From: Klebsiella quasipneumoniae subsp. quasipneumoniae
GTDB taxonomy: Bacteria; Pseudomonadota; Gammaproteobacteria; Enterobacterales; Enterobacteriaceae
DNA length: 64,000 bases
Reading direction: 5' to 3'
Assembly (NCBI RefSeq): GCF_020525925.1
Contig: NZ_CP084876.1
Coordinates: 3,348,001-3,412,000 of the forward strand
Under the pieces are notes generated by a model. That model did not search any database and was not told the origin of the DNA. It saw only the letters and a program-made list of their open reading frames with translations. Position numbers and translations under genes: made by a program. Position 1 is the first letter of the stretch. Every line of letters starts with the position of its first letter. This document shows positions 18,123-27,652 of this stretch, piece after piece.

Positions 18123-18443
18123 ATGACCCACATTATCGCTGTCACCGCCTGCCCGTCGGGTGTGGCTCACACCTATATGGCCGCCGAATCGTTAGAAAGC
18201 GCCGCTAAGGCCAAAGGCTGGCAGGTCAAAGTTGAAACCCAGGGTTCTATCGGCATTGAAAACGAGCTGACCGCGGAAGAGATCGCCGCCGCCGATATGG
18301 TCATTCTGACCAAAGATATCGGTATCAAATTCGAAGAGCGTTTTGCCGGGAAAACTATCGTACGCGTCAATATCAGCGATGCGGTCAAACGCGCCGACGC
18401 CATCATGAACAAGATAGACAGCCACCTTTCCCAACGAGCCTGA
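18123..18443 (+). CDS. frwB: PTS fructose-like EIIB component FrwB
   Basis: Cytoplasmic phosphocarrier of 106 residues that takes phosphate from the EIIA domain of PtsA and passes it to the sugar held by FrwC. The active Cys is in the fructose-family motif VTACPSGVAHTYMAAE (Cys10). It lies 20 bases after frwC in the same operon. Confidence 0.94.
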   Translation: MTHIIAVTACPSGVAHTYMAAESLESAAKAKGWQVKVETQGSIGIENELTAEEIAAADMVILTKDIGIKFEERFAGKTIVRVNISDAVKRADAIMNKIDSHLSQRA

Positions 18444-18453
18444 AGCCTTAAAA

Positions 18454-18472
18454 GGGGCGCCCGCGCGCCCTT
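18454..18472. other. Hairpin between frwB and pflD
   Basis: GGGCGC pairs with GCGCCC around CCGC, flanked by an AAG/CTT extension, in a 50-base spacer. There is no U tract. It may be a stability element separating transporter and enzyme segments of one message. Confidence 0.45.
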
Positions 18473-18493
18473 CGCCACAACATGGAGTTTGTC

Positions 18494-20791
18494 ATGACGA
18501 ATCGTACTCAACGCCTGAAAGCCAGCCTGTTCGCCCAACCGCGCGAAATATCACTTGAACGCGCCCTGCTCTATACCGCCAGCCATCGGCAAACGGAGGG
18601 CGAGCCGGTGATTATTCGCCGGGCGAAGGCCACCGCCTGGATCCTCGATAAGGTAGACATTTCGATTCGTGATGATGAACTGATTGCCGGCAACCGTACC
18701 ATCAAACCGCGGGCCGGCATTATGTCGCCGGAGATGGATCCCTACTGGCTGCTTAACGAGCTCGACACCTTCCCGACCCGACCGCAGGACCGCTTCGCGA
18801 TAAGCGAAGAAGATAAGCGCGTCTATCGGGAAACGCTGTTCCCCTACTGGGAAAAGCGCTCAATGAAAGATTTCATCAACGGCCAGATGACCGACGAGGT
18901 CAAAGCCGCCGTCAGCACCCAAATATTCAGCGTGAACCAGACCGATAAAGGCCAGGGCCATATCATTATCGACTATCCGCACCTGTTGAATAATGGCCTG
19001 GACGCGCTGGTTGCGGAGATGCAATCACACTGCGCCCGGCAGCCTGATAACCCTTTTTATCAGGCGGTATTGATCCTGCTGGAGGCCTCTCAGCGCCATA
19101 TTCTGCGCTACGCCGCGCTGGCCGAGGAGATGGCTGGACACTGTCAGGATCCGCAGCGTCAGCGGGAGCTGTTAACCATCGCCGCGATTTCGCGCCACAA
19201 TGCGCAGCACCGGCCAACGGACTTCCCCCAGGCCTGCCAGCTGTTCTGGTATATGAACATCATTCTGCAGTACGAATCCAATGCCAGCTCCATTTCGCTC
19301 GGCCGTTTTGACCAGTACATGCTGCCGTTTTATCAGGCGTCGCTGAATCAAGGACAGGATCCGGCGTCGCTCAAGGAGTTGCTGGAGTCGCTTTGGGTAA
19401 AATGCAACGACATCGTCCTGCTGCGCTCCTCCAGTAGCGCACGCTATTTCGCCGGTTTTCCCACCGGGTATACCGCCCTGCTCGGTGGGCTAACGGAAAC
19501 CGGGCGCAGCGCGGTCAACGTGCTGTCATTTTTATGCCTCGATGCCTATCAAAACGTGCAATTGCCGCAGCCGAATCTTGGCGTGCGGGTGAACGAGCTG
19601 ATTGACCGCCCGTTCCTGCGTAAAACCGCCGAAACCATCCGCTTGGGCACCGGCATTCCACAGATTTTCAACGACGAGGTGGTGGTCCCCGCCTTCCTCA
19701 ATCGCGGCGTGTCGCTGGAAGACGCCCGCGACTACGCGGTGGTCGGCTGCGTCGAGTTGTCGATCCCCGGCCGCACCTACGGCCTGCATGATATCGCCAT
19801 GTTCAACCTGCTGAAGGTCATGGAACTTGTCCTGCAGGAAAATGAAGGACAACCGGAGGTCAGCTGGGAAGGGCTTATCCGCCAGATGCGCGACAAAATT
19901 CGCTATTACATCAAGCTGATGGTCGAGGGCAGCAATATCTGCGATATCGGCCATCGCGACTGGGCGCCAGTGCCTCTCCTCTCCTCGTTCATTAAAGATT
20001 GCGTGCAGCACGGTAAAGACATCACCGCCGGCGGAGCGCGCTATAACTTCTCCGGCGTCCAGGGCATCGGGATCGCCAACCTGAGCGATTCGCTTTATGC
20101 CCTGAAGGGGATGGTCTTTGACCAGCAGCGCCTTAGCTTTGACCAACTGATGGCGGTACTGAAAGCCAACTTCCAGACGCCAGAGGGAGAGAAAATCCGC
20201 GCCCGGTTGATCAACCGTTTTGAAAAATACGGCAACGATATCGACGACGTCGATAATATCAGCGCCGATCTGCTGCGCTTTTACTGCAAAGAGGTGGAAC
20301 AATATCTGAATCCGCGCGGCGGGCGTTTTACGCCCGGCTCCTATACCGTCTCGGCGCACGTGCCGCTGGGCTCGGTGGTGGGGGCTACCCCGGACGGGCG
20401 GCTGGCTGGCGAACAGTTAGCGGACGGCGGCCTGTCGCCAATGGTCGGCCAGGATGCCCAGGGGCCGACGGCGGTGCTGAAATCAGTCAGCAAGCTGGAT
20501 AACTATCTGCTGTCGAACGGTACGCTGCTCAACGTTAAATTCACCCCGGCGACGCTGGCCGGCGACGGCGGGCTAAACAAGCTGGCAGACTTTTTACAGG
20601 CTTTCTGCAAGCTCAAGCTGCAGCATATTCAGTTTAACGTGGTCAATGCCGACACCCTGCGTGAAGCGCAGCAACGGCCGCAGGACTTTGCCGGCCTGGT
20701 GGTGCGCGTCGCGGGCTACAGCGCCTTCTTTGTTGAGCTGTCAAAGGAGATTCAGGATGACATTATCCGCCGCACCGCGCATCAGCTGTGA
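18494..20791 (+). CDS. pflD: Glycyl-radical enzyme PflD
   Basis: Pyruvate-formate-lyase-family glycyl-radical enzyme of 765 residues, cytoplasmic and oxygen-sensitive. Catalytic Cys419 lies in GCVELSIPG and the radical-bearing Gly741 in RVAGYSAFF near the C-terminus. The CVE pattern, with Glu next but one to Cys, is more like glycerol/diol-dehydratase-type members than PFL itself (Cys-Cys), so the true substrate may be a polyol or its phosphate. The ATG at 18494 follows GGAG. It is embedded in the frw PTS operon, which suggests it acts on the product of the imported substrate. Confidence 0.92.
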   Translation: MTNRTQRLKASLFAQPREISLERALLYTASHRQTEGEPVIIRRAKATAWILDKVDISIRDDELIAGNRTIKPRAGIMSPEMDPYWLLNELDTFPTRPQDRFAISEEDKRVYRETLFPYWEKRSMKDFINGQMTDEVKAAVSTQIFSVNQTDKGQGHIIIDYPHLLNNGLDALVAEMQSHCARQPDNPFYQAVLILLEASQRHILRYAALAEEMAGHCQDPQRQRELLTIAAISRHNAQHRPTDFPQACQLFWYMNIILQYESNASSISLGRFDQYMLPFYQASLNQGQDPASLKELLESLWVKCNDIVLLRSSSSARYFAGFPTGYTALLGGLTETGRSAVNVLSFLCLDAYQNVQLPQPNLGVRVNELIDRPFLRKTAETIRLGTGIPQIFNDEVVVPAFLNRGVSLEDARDYAVVGCVELSIPGRTYGLHDIAMFNLLKVMELVLQENEGQPEVSWEGLIRQMRDKIRYYIKLMVEGSNICDIGHRDWAPVPLLSSFIKDCVQHGKDITAGGARYNFSGVQGIGIANLSDSLYALKGMVFDQQRLSFDQLMAVLKANFQTPEGEKIRARLINRFEKYGNDIDDVDNISADLLRFYCKEVEQYLNPRGGRFTPGSYTVSAHVPLGSVVGATPDGRLAGEQLADGGLSPMVGQDAQGPTAVLKSVSKLDNYLLSNGTLLNVKFTPATLAGDGGLNKLADFLQAFCKLKLQHIQFNVVNADTLREAQQRPQDFAGLVVRVAGYSAFFVELSKEIQDDIIRRTAHQL

Positions 20792-21632
20792 GGTGATGGA
20801 GACGCGCGCCGACCGGGCGCGCATTTTTAATCTGCAGCGCTACTCCCTCAACGATGGCCAGGGGATCCGCACGGTGGTCTTTTTCAAAGGCTGCCCCCAC
20901 ACCTGCCCGTGGTGCGCCAACCCGGAGTCAATGTCACCCAGGATCCAGACCCTGCGCCGACAGAGTAAATGCCTGGGTTGCGCCCGCTGCCAGCAGGATG
21001 TCGCCGAGTGTCCCTCCGGGGCATGGGAGCAGATCGGTCGCGACATGACGCTGGATAACCTCTTTCAGGAGGTGCTGAAGGATGAAGTCTTCTTCCGCGC
21101 CTCCGGCGGCGGTGTCACCCTCTCCGGCGGTGAAGTGCTCATGCAGGCCGAATTTGCCGCCCGCTTTCTCCAGCGCCTGCGCCAGTGGGGGATCCGCACC
21201 GCCATCGAAACCGCTGGCGACGGGCCCTTCAACCGTTTTTTACCGGGGGCTGAAGCCTGCGACGAGGTGTTATTTGATTTTAAAATCATGGAACCTGAGC
21301 GGGCATTGTCGCTACTGCGAATCAATCAGCCGCGGGTACTGGATAATTTTCGCCAGCTGGCGGCTAGAGAGATCAACCTCATCCCACGCGTGCCGCTGAT
21401 CCCGGGCTATACCATGAGCGTCGATAATTTTCGCCAGATTCTGAACTTTCTCGCACCTTTTAATCTTACAGAATTGCACCTGCTGCCATTTCATCAATAC
21501 GGCGAGCCCAAATACCGTCTGCTGGGCAAACCCTGGGCGCTGGCCAGGGTGAAAGCGCCTGACGAAGCGGACATTCAACCTTATCGGGTAATGGCCGAAG
21601 CGGCCGGATTCCACGTCACTATCGGCGGTTAA
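20757..21632 (+). CDS. pflC: Glycyl-radical enzyme activase PflC
   Basis: Radical-SAM activating enzyme that installs the glycyl radical on PflD. From the ATG at 20757, behind AAAGGAG, it has 291 residues and overlaps pflD by 35 bases, so the two are translationally coupled. The CxxxCxxC cluster is in GCPHTCPWC. A ferredoxin-like Cys-rich insert follows (CLGCARCQQDVAEC), typical of dehydratase-type activases rather than the PFL activase. The SGGGVTLSGGEVL motif binds SAM. Confidence 0.93.
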   Translation: MTLSAAPRISCEVMETRADRARIFNLQRYSLNDGQGIRTVVFFKGCPHTCPWCANPESMSPRIQTLRRQSKCLGCARCQQDVAECPSGAWEQIGRDMTLDNLFQEVLKDEVFFRASGGGVTLSGGEVLMQAEFAARFLQRLRQWGIRTAIETAGDGPFNRFLPGAEACDEVLFDFKIMEPERALSLLRINQPRVLDNFRQLAAREINLIPRVPLIPGYTMSVDNFRQILNFLAPFNLTELHLLPFHQYGEPKYRLLGKPWALARVKAPDEADIQPYRVMAEAAGFHVTIGG

Positions 21633-21647
21633 CGCCAGGAGGATGTT

Positions 21648-21989
21648 ATGGACTTCAATATTATCGCCGTCACCGCCTGCGTCAGCGGAGTGGCGCACAC
21701 CTATATGGCTGCCGAACGGCTGGAAAAGGTCGGTCATCATGAAAAATGGCATCTTAAGGTGGAAACTCAGGGCGCGCTCGGCGTTGAAAATCGCATTACC
21801 GCAGAAGATATCGCCCGCGCCGAAGTGGTGCTGCTGGTGACGGATATCGAAATTGACGACGCCCAGCGCTTTCGCGGCCTGCGGACGATTAAAACCAGCA
21901 TCAAGAGCTTCCTGCTGCAGCCGCAGCAGATCGTCGAGGCCGTGAAAAGCATCATGAAAAAGCCGGTCGTCTATGTTGAACTTCCCTGA
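21648..21989 (+). CDS. frwD: PTS fructose-like EIIB component FrwD
   Basis: Second EIIB-type phosphocarrier, 113 residues, with the same motif as FrwB (VTACVSGVAHTYMAAE) but Cys-Val-Ser in place of Cys-Pro-Ser. It closes the operon 15 bases after pflC. Whether both IIB proteins serve FrwC is unknown. Confidence 0.92.
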   Translation: MDFNIIAVTACVSGVAHTYMAAERLEKVGHHEKWHLKVETQGALGVENRITAEDIARAEVVLLVTDIEIDDAQRFRGLRTIKTSIKSFLLQPQQIVEAVKSIMKKPVVYVELP

Positions 21990-22002
21990 CCGGCGACGGG
22001 CC

Positions 22003-22770
22003 TTACTCTACATCCAGCAACCACTTTTGCGCTGGCGTCAGGCGGCTGGCCGTCTCGGGCGTCAGCCAGCGCCGCTGGTCCTGCTGCGGCGTATCCGCGC
22101 GATCGATGTATAACCCATGCAGCACCCGTCGTCTGCTGCCCTCACGATTACGCGTGCCGCCGTGCCAGGCGTGAGCGTTGTAAATCATCACGCTCCCGGC
22201 CGGCGCAGCAAACACGATTTCATCAGGGTGGGCCTGCTCCGGGTCGGCCAGTACCTCTTCCGGGAGCTCAGGACGCAGGTGGGTACCGGGGATAATCCGC
22301 GGCGCGCCGTTGGCGGCGCTCAAATCGTCTATCGCCCAGATGGTATTCACCAGGTGGACTTTGGGAAAATCCGGGCGCGGCTTTTTCCAGTCGGCGTGCA
22401 GCGGCTGGTGGCCGCCGTTATATAACGCCTCGCGCGCGTTCAGGCTGGAGACTTTAAAATCGCCGTTGAAGATATAGCGGCAGGCGGAGAGGATCAGCGG
22501 ATGAGCCCAGACTTTCTCCCAGATAACCCCCTTATTCACCAGGTTGGCGATCCGCGTCGCGGTCGCTTCCTGATGATGTTCCATCGCCAGATTGTCGCCT
22601 TCGCGCTCGACCAGGGTATCAATTAGCCGTCGCATTTCGCTCAGCCACTGGGCGTCAACGACATTATGCACAACGGTGTAGCCGAGGGTGTCGAGCTCGT
22701 GTTTCATTTGCGCGCTGAGCGCCAGGCTGGCGCCTAACGCATCGAGAAAGCTAGCTGATGATGAGTTCAT
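22003..22770 (-). CDS. Phytanoyl-CoA dioxygenase-family (Fe/2OG) oxygenase
   Basis: Non-haem iron, 2-oxoglutarate-dependent oxygenase of the PhyH family, 255 residues from the ATG at 22770 behind AGGAA. Predicted iron ligands are His125 and Asp127 (LHADW) and His203 (AHAWHGG), with an Arg-rich stretch after them for 2-oxoglutarate. The substrate is unknown; family members hydroxylate acyl-CoAs, ectoine and other small molecules. It is convergent with frwD and divergent from an AraC regulator that probably controls it. Confidence 0.85.
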   Translation of the reverse strand: MNSSSASFLDALGASLALSAQMKHELDTLGYTVVHNVVDAQWLSEMRRLIDTLVEREGDNLAMEHHQEATATRIANLVNKGVIWEKVWAHPLILSACRYIFNGDFKVSSLNAREALYNGGHQPLHADWKKPRPDFPKVHLVNTIWAIDDLSAANGAPRIIPGTHLRPELPEEVLADPEQAHPDEIVFAAPAGSVMIYNAHAWHGGTRNREGSRRRVLHGLYIDRADTPQQDQRRWLTPETASRLTPAQKWLLDVE

Positions 22771-23031
22771 GTTGCGTTCCTTTTTAACGTTCCGATAACA
22801 CAAACAAACTCTACTGGTCCATCCGCGGCATGACAGGAGGCGAACGCTACGAAAAACTGGACATACGTACGCGAGCCAACAAAGTGTGATGGGCGTCAAC
22901 AATCACGTTTTCGGCGATGCCTGTGCTGTAGCTGACCGGGAATCCACCGCGCAAAATGGCTTAACAAACGCTGCCGGGGAGAAAAAAATAGATTATCATC
23001 AACAGGATAATGCGCATGCTGAGGGCAAAGA

Positions 23032-23865
23032 ATGATTGAAGATCTGCCGGATATACTGCATCGGTTAATCGGTCAAAAAGATCGCTTACAGGTGAGATTT
23101 CCTGAGCCGGATATCTCCGTGCCTGCCCTTGCCTTCAACGTACCGTTTCCACGTCTGGAAATTGTGCTGGAGGGTCAGCTTAATGAACAGGGGCTGCCGC
23201 TAGCCGCTTCGACGTTAACCGCGCTGCAGGTACTCTACGTGCAGGCGGGAAAGTGGACGCTGCCGCAGTGGACCGGCCCGGCCACTACCCTGAGTATCCT
23301 GTTTGGCCGGCAGAAACTGGGATTCAGTATTCAGCGCTGGGACGGGAAAAGCCTGCACACGGAGAAGCAAAGCGTTGCCCGCCTCGGGCCGCGCGTGGGC
23401 TCTTACCTGCTGCTGAGCCTGAATGAAGTCAGCCTGCAGCCCGATCCACTGACCGCCCGGCTGGTGGTCGCCGCGCTACTGAGCCACTGTCGCGAACAGC
23501 TGGTTGGGCTGGAAATGCGCGTCAGTCGCAGCCGGGATCTGTTTCTTGCCGTTCAGGACTATCTCGAGGAAAATCTGAGCCTGCCGCTGACGCGGGAATC
23601 AGTGGCCAGACGTTTTCACATCACGCCCAACTATCTTTCGCATATTTTCCAGAAATCAGGCTCGGTGGGATTTAACGAATATCTGACCCGGGTGCGTCTT
23701 GAAAAGGCAAAACAGCTGCTGCGCGGCTATGACCTGAAGGTGAAAGAGATCGCCCATAACTGCGGCTTTGTCGACAGCAACTATTTTTGCCGGGTCTTCA
23801 AACGCTACACCGAGCGTTCGCCGTCAGAGTATCGGCGACACTGCCGCAGCGCACAGCAGGCCTAA
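23032..23865 (+). CDS. AraC-family regulator
   Basis: Transcription factor of 277 residues. The C-terminal AraC DNA-binding domain (about 178-272) contains two helix-turn-helix motifs, SVARRFHITPNYLSHIFQKS and VKEIAHNCGFVDSNYFCRVF. The N-terminal half (about 1-165) is a probable cupin-like sensor without a recognised ligand. It lies divergent from the Fe/2OG oxygenase across 260 bases, the arrangement of a regulator and its target. It occupies the position of yijO relative to frwD in E. coli, but I cannot prove orthology. Confidence 0.85.
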   Translation: MIEDLPDILHRLIGQKDRLQVRFPEPDISVPALAFNVPFPRLEIVLEGQLNEQGLPLAASTLTALQVLYVQAGKWTLPQWTGPATTLSILFGRQKLGFSIQRWDGKSLHTEKQSVARLGPRVGSYLLLSLNEVSLQPDPLTARLVVAALLSHCREQLVGLEMRVSRSRDLFLAVQDYLEENLSLPLTRESVARRFHITPNYLSHIFQKSGSVGFNEYLTRVRLEKAKQLLRGYDLKVKEIAHNCGFVDSNYFCRVFKRYTERSPSEYRRHCRSAQQA

Positions 23866-23882
23866 CCTGCCGTGTCGGAATA

Positions 23883-24782
23883 TTACGCCCACTCCACGCG
23901 CCCGCGCCCGTTGTGCTTGGCCTTGTACAACGCCTCGTCGACTTTGCGGATAAACGTCTCCTGAGCTTCGCCCGGCCGCCAGGTTCCAACGCCAATGCTG
24001 ATCGACAGCGGTGTTTGATGATTGATCAGGATGGTGCGGGCATTGTCGAGGATCGCCTGCGCCAGATCGTGCAGCTCAGGCTCCGACAGGCCATCGACGA
24101 TAATGGCAAACTCTTCCCCACCGATACGCGCCGGCAGGACCTGCTCGCTGGTCAGTTTCGCCAGCTGTTTCCCCAGGGAAAATAACACTTCATCCCCCAC
24201 CAGGTGGCCCCAGGTATCGTTGATTTTCTTAAAAAAATCGATATCCAGGATCATGAGCCCCAACGCATGTCCGGACTTTTCGCGAATGGTATCGATAAAA
24301 AAGCGGCGGTTGGGCAACTGAGTGAGCTCATCTTTTAGGGATTGCGAGCGCGCGTCAACGTACAGCAGGTTGATGCGCTCAATAATTTTGTAGACGCCCA
24401 CCACGGTCAGCAGCATCCCGGAGAGGCGCAGCAGATCTTCGCAGTAGTAGCCCATCCAGCGCGGCTGAACCACCATCTCATCCATCACATCGAACGTGCC
24501 GCCGGCAATCCACAGCAGCAGCCCATAGCGCACCCAGTTGACGGCAATATGGCTCATCCGCACCTTCGCTGAGCTCCACAGCATAAACACCAGAAACAGC
24601 AGCGCCAGCAAATCGATATAGAGCCCGGGGTTGGCCAGGATTTCTCGCCACGTGCCGATGGGCGGCGACACCAGCGCACAGCCGACAGCGACGGCGACGA
24701 TAACCAGCAGCGCAGGCAGTAGCGTACCCCGCGCCAAAGCGGACGGAATGGGGCGTTTCGCAGGAATAAGGCATTCAGGCAT
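23883..24782 (-). CDS. Membrane diguanylate cyclase (GGDEF family, GGEEF)
   Basis: Probable c-di-GMP synthase in the inner membrane, 299 residues. About five hydrophobic segments fill residues 15-140. The GGDEF domain (about 150-299) has LILDIDFFKKINDTWGH-type metal and substrate residues and the active loop GGEEF at 221-225. GGEEF is an accepted active variant. No RxxD inhibitory site sits five residues before the loop, so product inhibition may be absent. It is convergent with the AraC gene. Confidence 0.9.
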   Translation of the reverse strand: MPECLIPAKRPIPSALARGTLLPALLVIVAVAVGCALVSPPIGTWREILANPGLYIDLLALLFLVFMLWSSAKVRMSHIAVNWVRYGLLLWIAGGTFDVMDEMVVQPRWMGYYCEDLLRLSGMLLTVVGVYKIIERINLLYVDARSQSLKDELTQLPNRRFFIDTIREKSGHALGLMILDIDFFKKINDTWGHLVGDEVLFSLGKQLAKLTSEQVLPARIGGEEFAIIVDGLSEPELHDLAQAILDNARTILINHQTPLSISIGVGTWRPGEAQETFIRKVDEALYKAKHNGRGRVEWA

Positions 24783-24991
24783 AGCGATGTCTCATGGTAA
24801 CCACAGGGCCGATCGCGGGACAGGATAGCAGTTAAGCGCAGCGGGACGAATGAAAAAGCGACGCGCCGACAAAACGGCGGTGAGGTAGACTGACCCCGCG
24901 GAATTGTTCCAACGTACTACCACTCCATGGCGACGAGGTCAGTGGCGCGGATACTATCGGCTAAATCCCTCAGCTGATTAGCTTTCCGTGC

Positions 24992-25016
24992 GGCGCCACC
25001 GATAACCGGCGGCGCC
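24992..25016. other. Strong GC hairpin after kfuC
   Basis: GGCGCC repeats pair across an inner CCG/CGG stem, 11 bases beyond the kfuC stop. No U tract follows on the minus strand, so it may act as a 3' stability element or a weak terminator of the iron operon. Confidence 0.35.
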
Positions 25017-25026
25017 TGCTCAGAGA

Positions 25027-26055
25027 TTAGCCGCTGAACACTCGCGCCTTGCCGCTGACCGTCAGTCGTACCGTCGCGCCGGGCTGCCACGCCGGCTGGC
25101 TTACGGTTCGCAGGACAATCGGCCGATCGTGCCCGGACATCGACAGCGTCAGCGTGGAGAGCTGGCCGGAGAAATCAACATCGCGGATGGTGGCGGTACT
25201 TTCCTGCGGCCCGCTCACGCTGACGCTCAGCTGTTCCGGACGCAACATCACCTTACCTTCACCAGCAGGATGTCCTGCATCTGTCGCCAGGTCGCCCAGC
25301 GCGCAGCTGGCCCGCCCGGGGCTCAGCCGTGCGGGGAGGATCAGGGCATCGCCGAGAAACAGCGCCGTCTCTTCATCCACCGGCTGCGCGTAAACCGCCA
25401 GCGGGGTCCCCACCTGGGCGAAACGCCCCTGGCGCATCACCGCCACCTGTGTGGCGAACGACAGCGCTTCGGTCTGGTCATGGGTCACCAGAATCGAGGC
25501 AATGCCGGTCTCCGCCAGCAGATCGGCGGTCGCTTTGCGCGTGCTGGCGCGCAGGCCGGTGTCCAAGGCAGAAAAGGGTTCATCGAGCAGCATCAGCGCC
25601 GGCTGCTGGGCCAGGGCGCGAGCCAGAGCAACACGCTGCTGCTGGCCCCCGGAGATCTCATGCGGCCAGTGGCGCGCCAGGCTGTGGTCGAGGGCGACCA
25701 TCTCCATCAGCGCGCCCACCCGGCGACGTTTTTCCTCGCGGCTGGCGTCCAGACCCCAGGCGATATTGTCCGCCACATTGAGGTGAGGAAACAGCGCCCC
25801 CTCCTGCGGAACGTAGCCGATCCGTCGCTGGTGGGCAGGAACAAACACGCCCTCGGCAAACAGCGGCGCGCCGTGCATCACGATCCGCCCGCTGTCGGGC
25901 GTTTCGAAACCGGCGAGAATGCGCAGCAGCGTGGTTTTTCCTGAACCCGACGGACCCACTATAGCCGTCCGGCTACCCGGCGCCACCTGAAGATGAATAT
26001 TATCGAGGACCTGCGCGTCGGCGAAGGATTTCGAAACAGAAGACAATTCCAGCAT
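25027..26055 (-). CDS. kfuC: Ferric iron ABC transporter ATP-binding protein (KfuC-like)
   Basis: ATPase of an FbpABC/SfuABC-type ferric uptake system, 342 residues, at the inner membrane. Walker A GPSGSGKTTL is at about 35-44, the signature SGGQQQRVALARAL follows at about 133, and Walker B LMLLDEPFSAL after that. A C-terminal TOBE-like regulatory domain occupies the last 100 residues. The start codon lies one base after the permease stop. I use the Klebsiella name because this set flanks the frw PTS genes, as described for the kfu/PTS region. Other Fbp-type systems are alternatives. Confidence 0.9.
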   Translation of the reverse strand: MLELSSVSKSFADAQVLDNIHLQVAPGSRTAIVGPSGSGKTTLLRILAGFETPDSGRIVMHGAPLFAEGVFVPAHQRRIGYVPQEGALFPHLNVADNIAWGLDASREEKRRRVGALMEMVALDHSLARHWPHEISGGQQQRVALARALAQQPALMLLDEPFSALDTGLRASTRKATADLLAETGIASILVTHDQTEALSFATQVAVMRQGRFAQVGTPLAVYAQPVDEETALFLGDALILPARLSPGRASCALGDLATDAGHPAGEGKVMLRPEQLSVSVSGPQESTATIRDVDFSGQLSTLTLSMSGHDRPIVLRTVSQPAWQPGATVRLTVSGKARVFSG

Positions 26056-26056
26056 G

Positions 26057-27631
26057 TTACAACCCTGCCATTTTTTTCGACTGCATATAGAGAACCGCCG
26101 TCAGCGGCAGCGAAATGACGATCATCAACAGCGCGTAGGGCGCCGCCGCCACGTAGTCGATCTCGCTGGTTAACGCCCAGAATCCGGTCGACAACGTGCG
26201 GGTGCCTAACGGCGAGAGCAGCAGCGTGGCAGTCAGCTCATTGCTGACGCCGAGGAACACCAGCGCGGCGCCGGCGGCCGCCCCCGGGGCGGCAAGCCGC
26301 ATGGTGATACTCCACAGGGCGCGGGCCGGGCTGCGTCCGAGACTGCGGGCGACGTTTTCCAGCTCCACCGGCGCCTGGGCGATACCGGCGCGCAGGTTAA
26401 TCAGCGCCCGCGGCATAAACATCAGCAAATAGGCCAGAAACAGCGTCACTTCTGTCTGGTACACCGGACGGGCATAGTGGATGGTGACGGTGACCAGCGC
26501 CAGCGCGGTCACGATGCCGGGCAGCGAGCTGGTGATGTAATTACACCCCTCCAGCAGGCGGAACAGCGGACGCGGATAGCGCACGCCGAGCCAGGCGATG
26601 GGGATCGCGCAGACCGTCGTCAGCAGCGCCCCGCCCGCCCCCAGCAGCAGCGTTTGACGCAGGGAATGCCACAGATCGGCATGCAGCCAGTTGTCGATAC
26701 CGCCCAGCCACAGCCAGCGTCCCAGGACCAGCAACGGCACCCCCATCGCCAGCAACACCAGCAACAGAAGCAGCAGCTGCGCGCCGAAAGCGGCCCCTTT
26801 ACCCAGCACCAGGCGCTTCTGCTCGCGCGCCGCCCCGGCGCCGATACGCGCATAGCGCGCTTTACCGCGCGAAGCGCTCTCCAGCAGCAGGATCGCCAGA
26901 CAGCACAGAGCCAGCACGCCCGCCAGCATATTGGCGGCCGGACCGCTGAAGGTCGACTGGAACTGATCGTAAATGGCGGTAGTGAAAGTATCGAAGCGGA
27001 TCATCACATACAGACCATATTCCGCCAGCAGATGCAGGGCCACCAGCAGCGCACCGCCGCAGATAGCCAGCCGCAGCTGCGGGAGGACTACCCGAAAGAA
27101 CACTTTCCACGGCGGAGTGCCCAGCGATGCGGCGACATCTTCAAGCGTGGGATCGAGTCGGCGCAGCACGGCCGCCACTGGCATATAGATAAACGGATAG
27201 TAGGCCAGCACGGAAAGAAACACCCCGGCGCCCAGGCCATGCAGCGAGGGCGCAGCGCTGACCCACGCGTAGCTCTGAACAAAGGCTGGAATGGCCAGCG
27301 GGGCCACCGCCAGCGCCGACCACAGCTGCCGCCCGGCCAGCGCGGTACGTTCCGTCAGCCAGGCCAGCGTCACGCCAAGCACAATGCTGATGGGGACCGC
27401 CAGCACCGTCAGCCACAGGGTATTGCTGAGCAGCTCGCCTACCCGCGGGCGAAAGACCAGCGCTTTGATTGTCGGCCAGCCGGTATCGAATCCGACCGCC
27501 ACCACAAACCCTAACGGCAACAGCGCCAGCAATGAAAACAGGAGCGCTAAGGCAACCATCGGAAATGCAGGACGCCTGCGCTCGGGCAGGCGTCCTGTTT
27601 TCTTTCCGAGCGACAGACTCAGAACAGACAT
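26057..27631 (-). CDS. kfuB: Ferric iron ABC transporter permease (KfuB-like)
   Basis: Inner-membrane permease of 524 residues, the double-length FbpB/SfuB type, with two fused BPD_transp_1 halves each carrying an EAA-type loop ([20 protein letters not shown] and [20 protein letters not shown]). About twelve hydrophobic segments are visible. It is the middle gene of the kfuABC operon, 21 bases after kfuA. It should pair with the adjacent ATPase and periplasmic binding protein. Confidence 0.9.
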   Translation of the reverse strand: MSVLSLSLGKKTGRLPERRRPAFPMVALALLFSLLALLPLGFVVAVGFDTGWPTIKALVFRPRVGELLSNTLWLTVLAVPISIVLGVTLAWLTERTALAGRQLWSALAVAPLAIPAFVQSYAWVSAAPSLHGLGAGVFLSVLAYYPFIYMPVAAVLRRLDPTLEDVAASLGTPPWKVFFRVVLPQLRLAICGGALLVALHLLAEYGLYVMIRFDTFTTAIYDQFQSTFSGPAANMLAGVLALCCLAILLLESASRGKARYARIGAGAAREQKRLVLGKGAAFGAQLLLLLLVLLAMGVPLLVLGRWLWLGGIDNWLHADLWHSLRQTLLLGAGGALLTTVCAIPIAWLGVRYPRPLFRLLEGCNYITSSLPGIVTALALVTVTIHYARPVYQTEVTLFLAYLLMFMPRALINLRAGIAQAPVELENVARSLGRSPARALWSITMRLAAPGAAAGAALVFLGVSNELTATLLLSPLGTRTLSTGFWALTSEIDYVAAAPYALLMIVISLPLTAVLYMQSKKMAGL

Positions 27632-27652
27632 AGCAACATCACTTCCTCAGGA

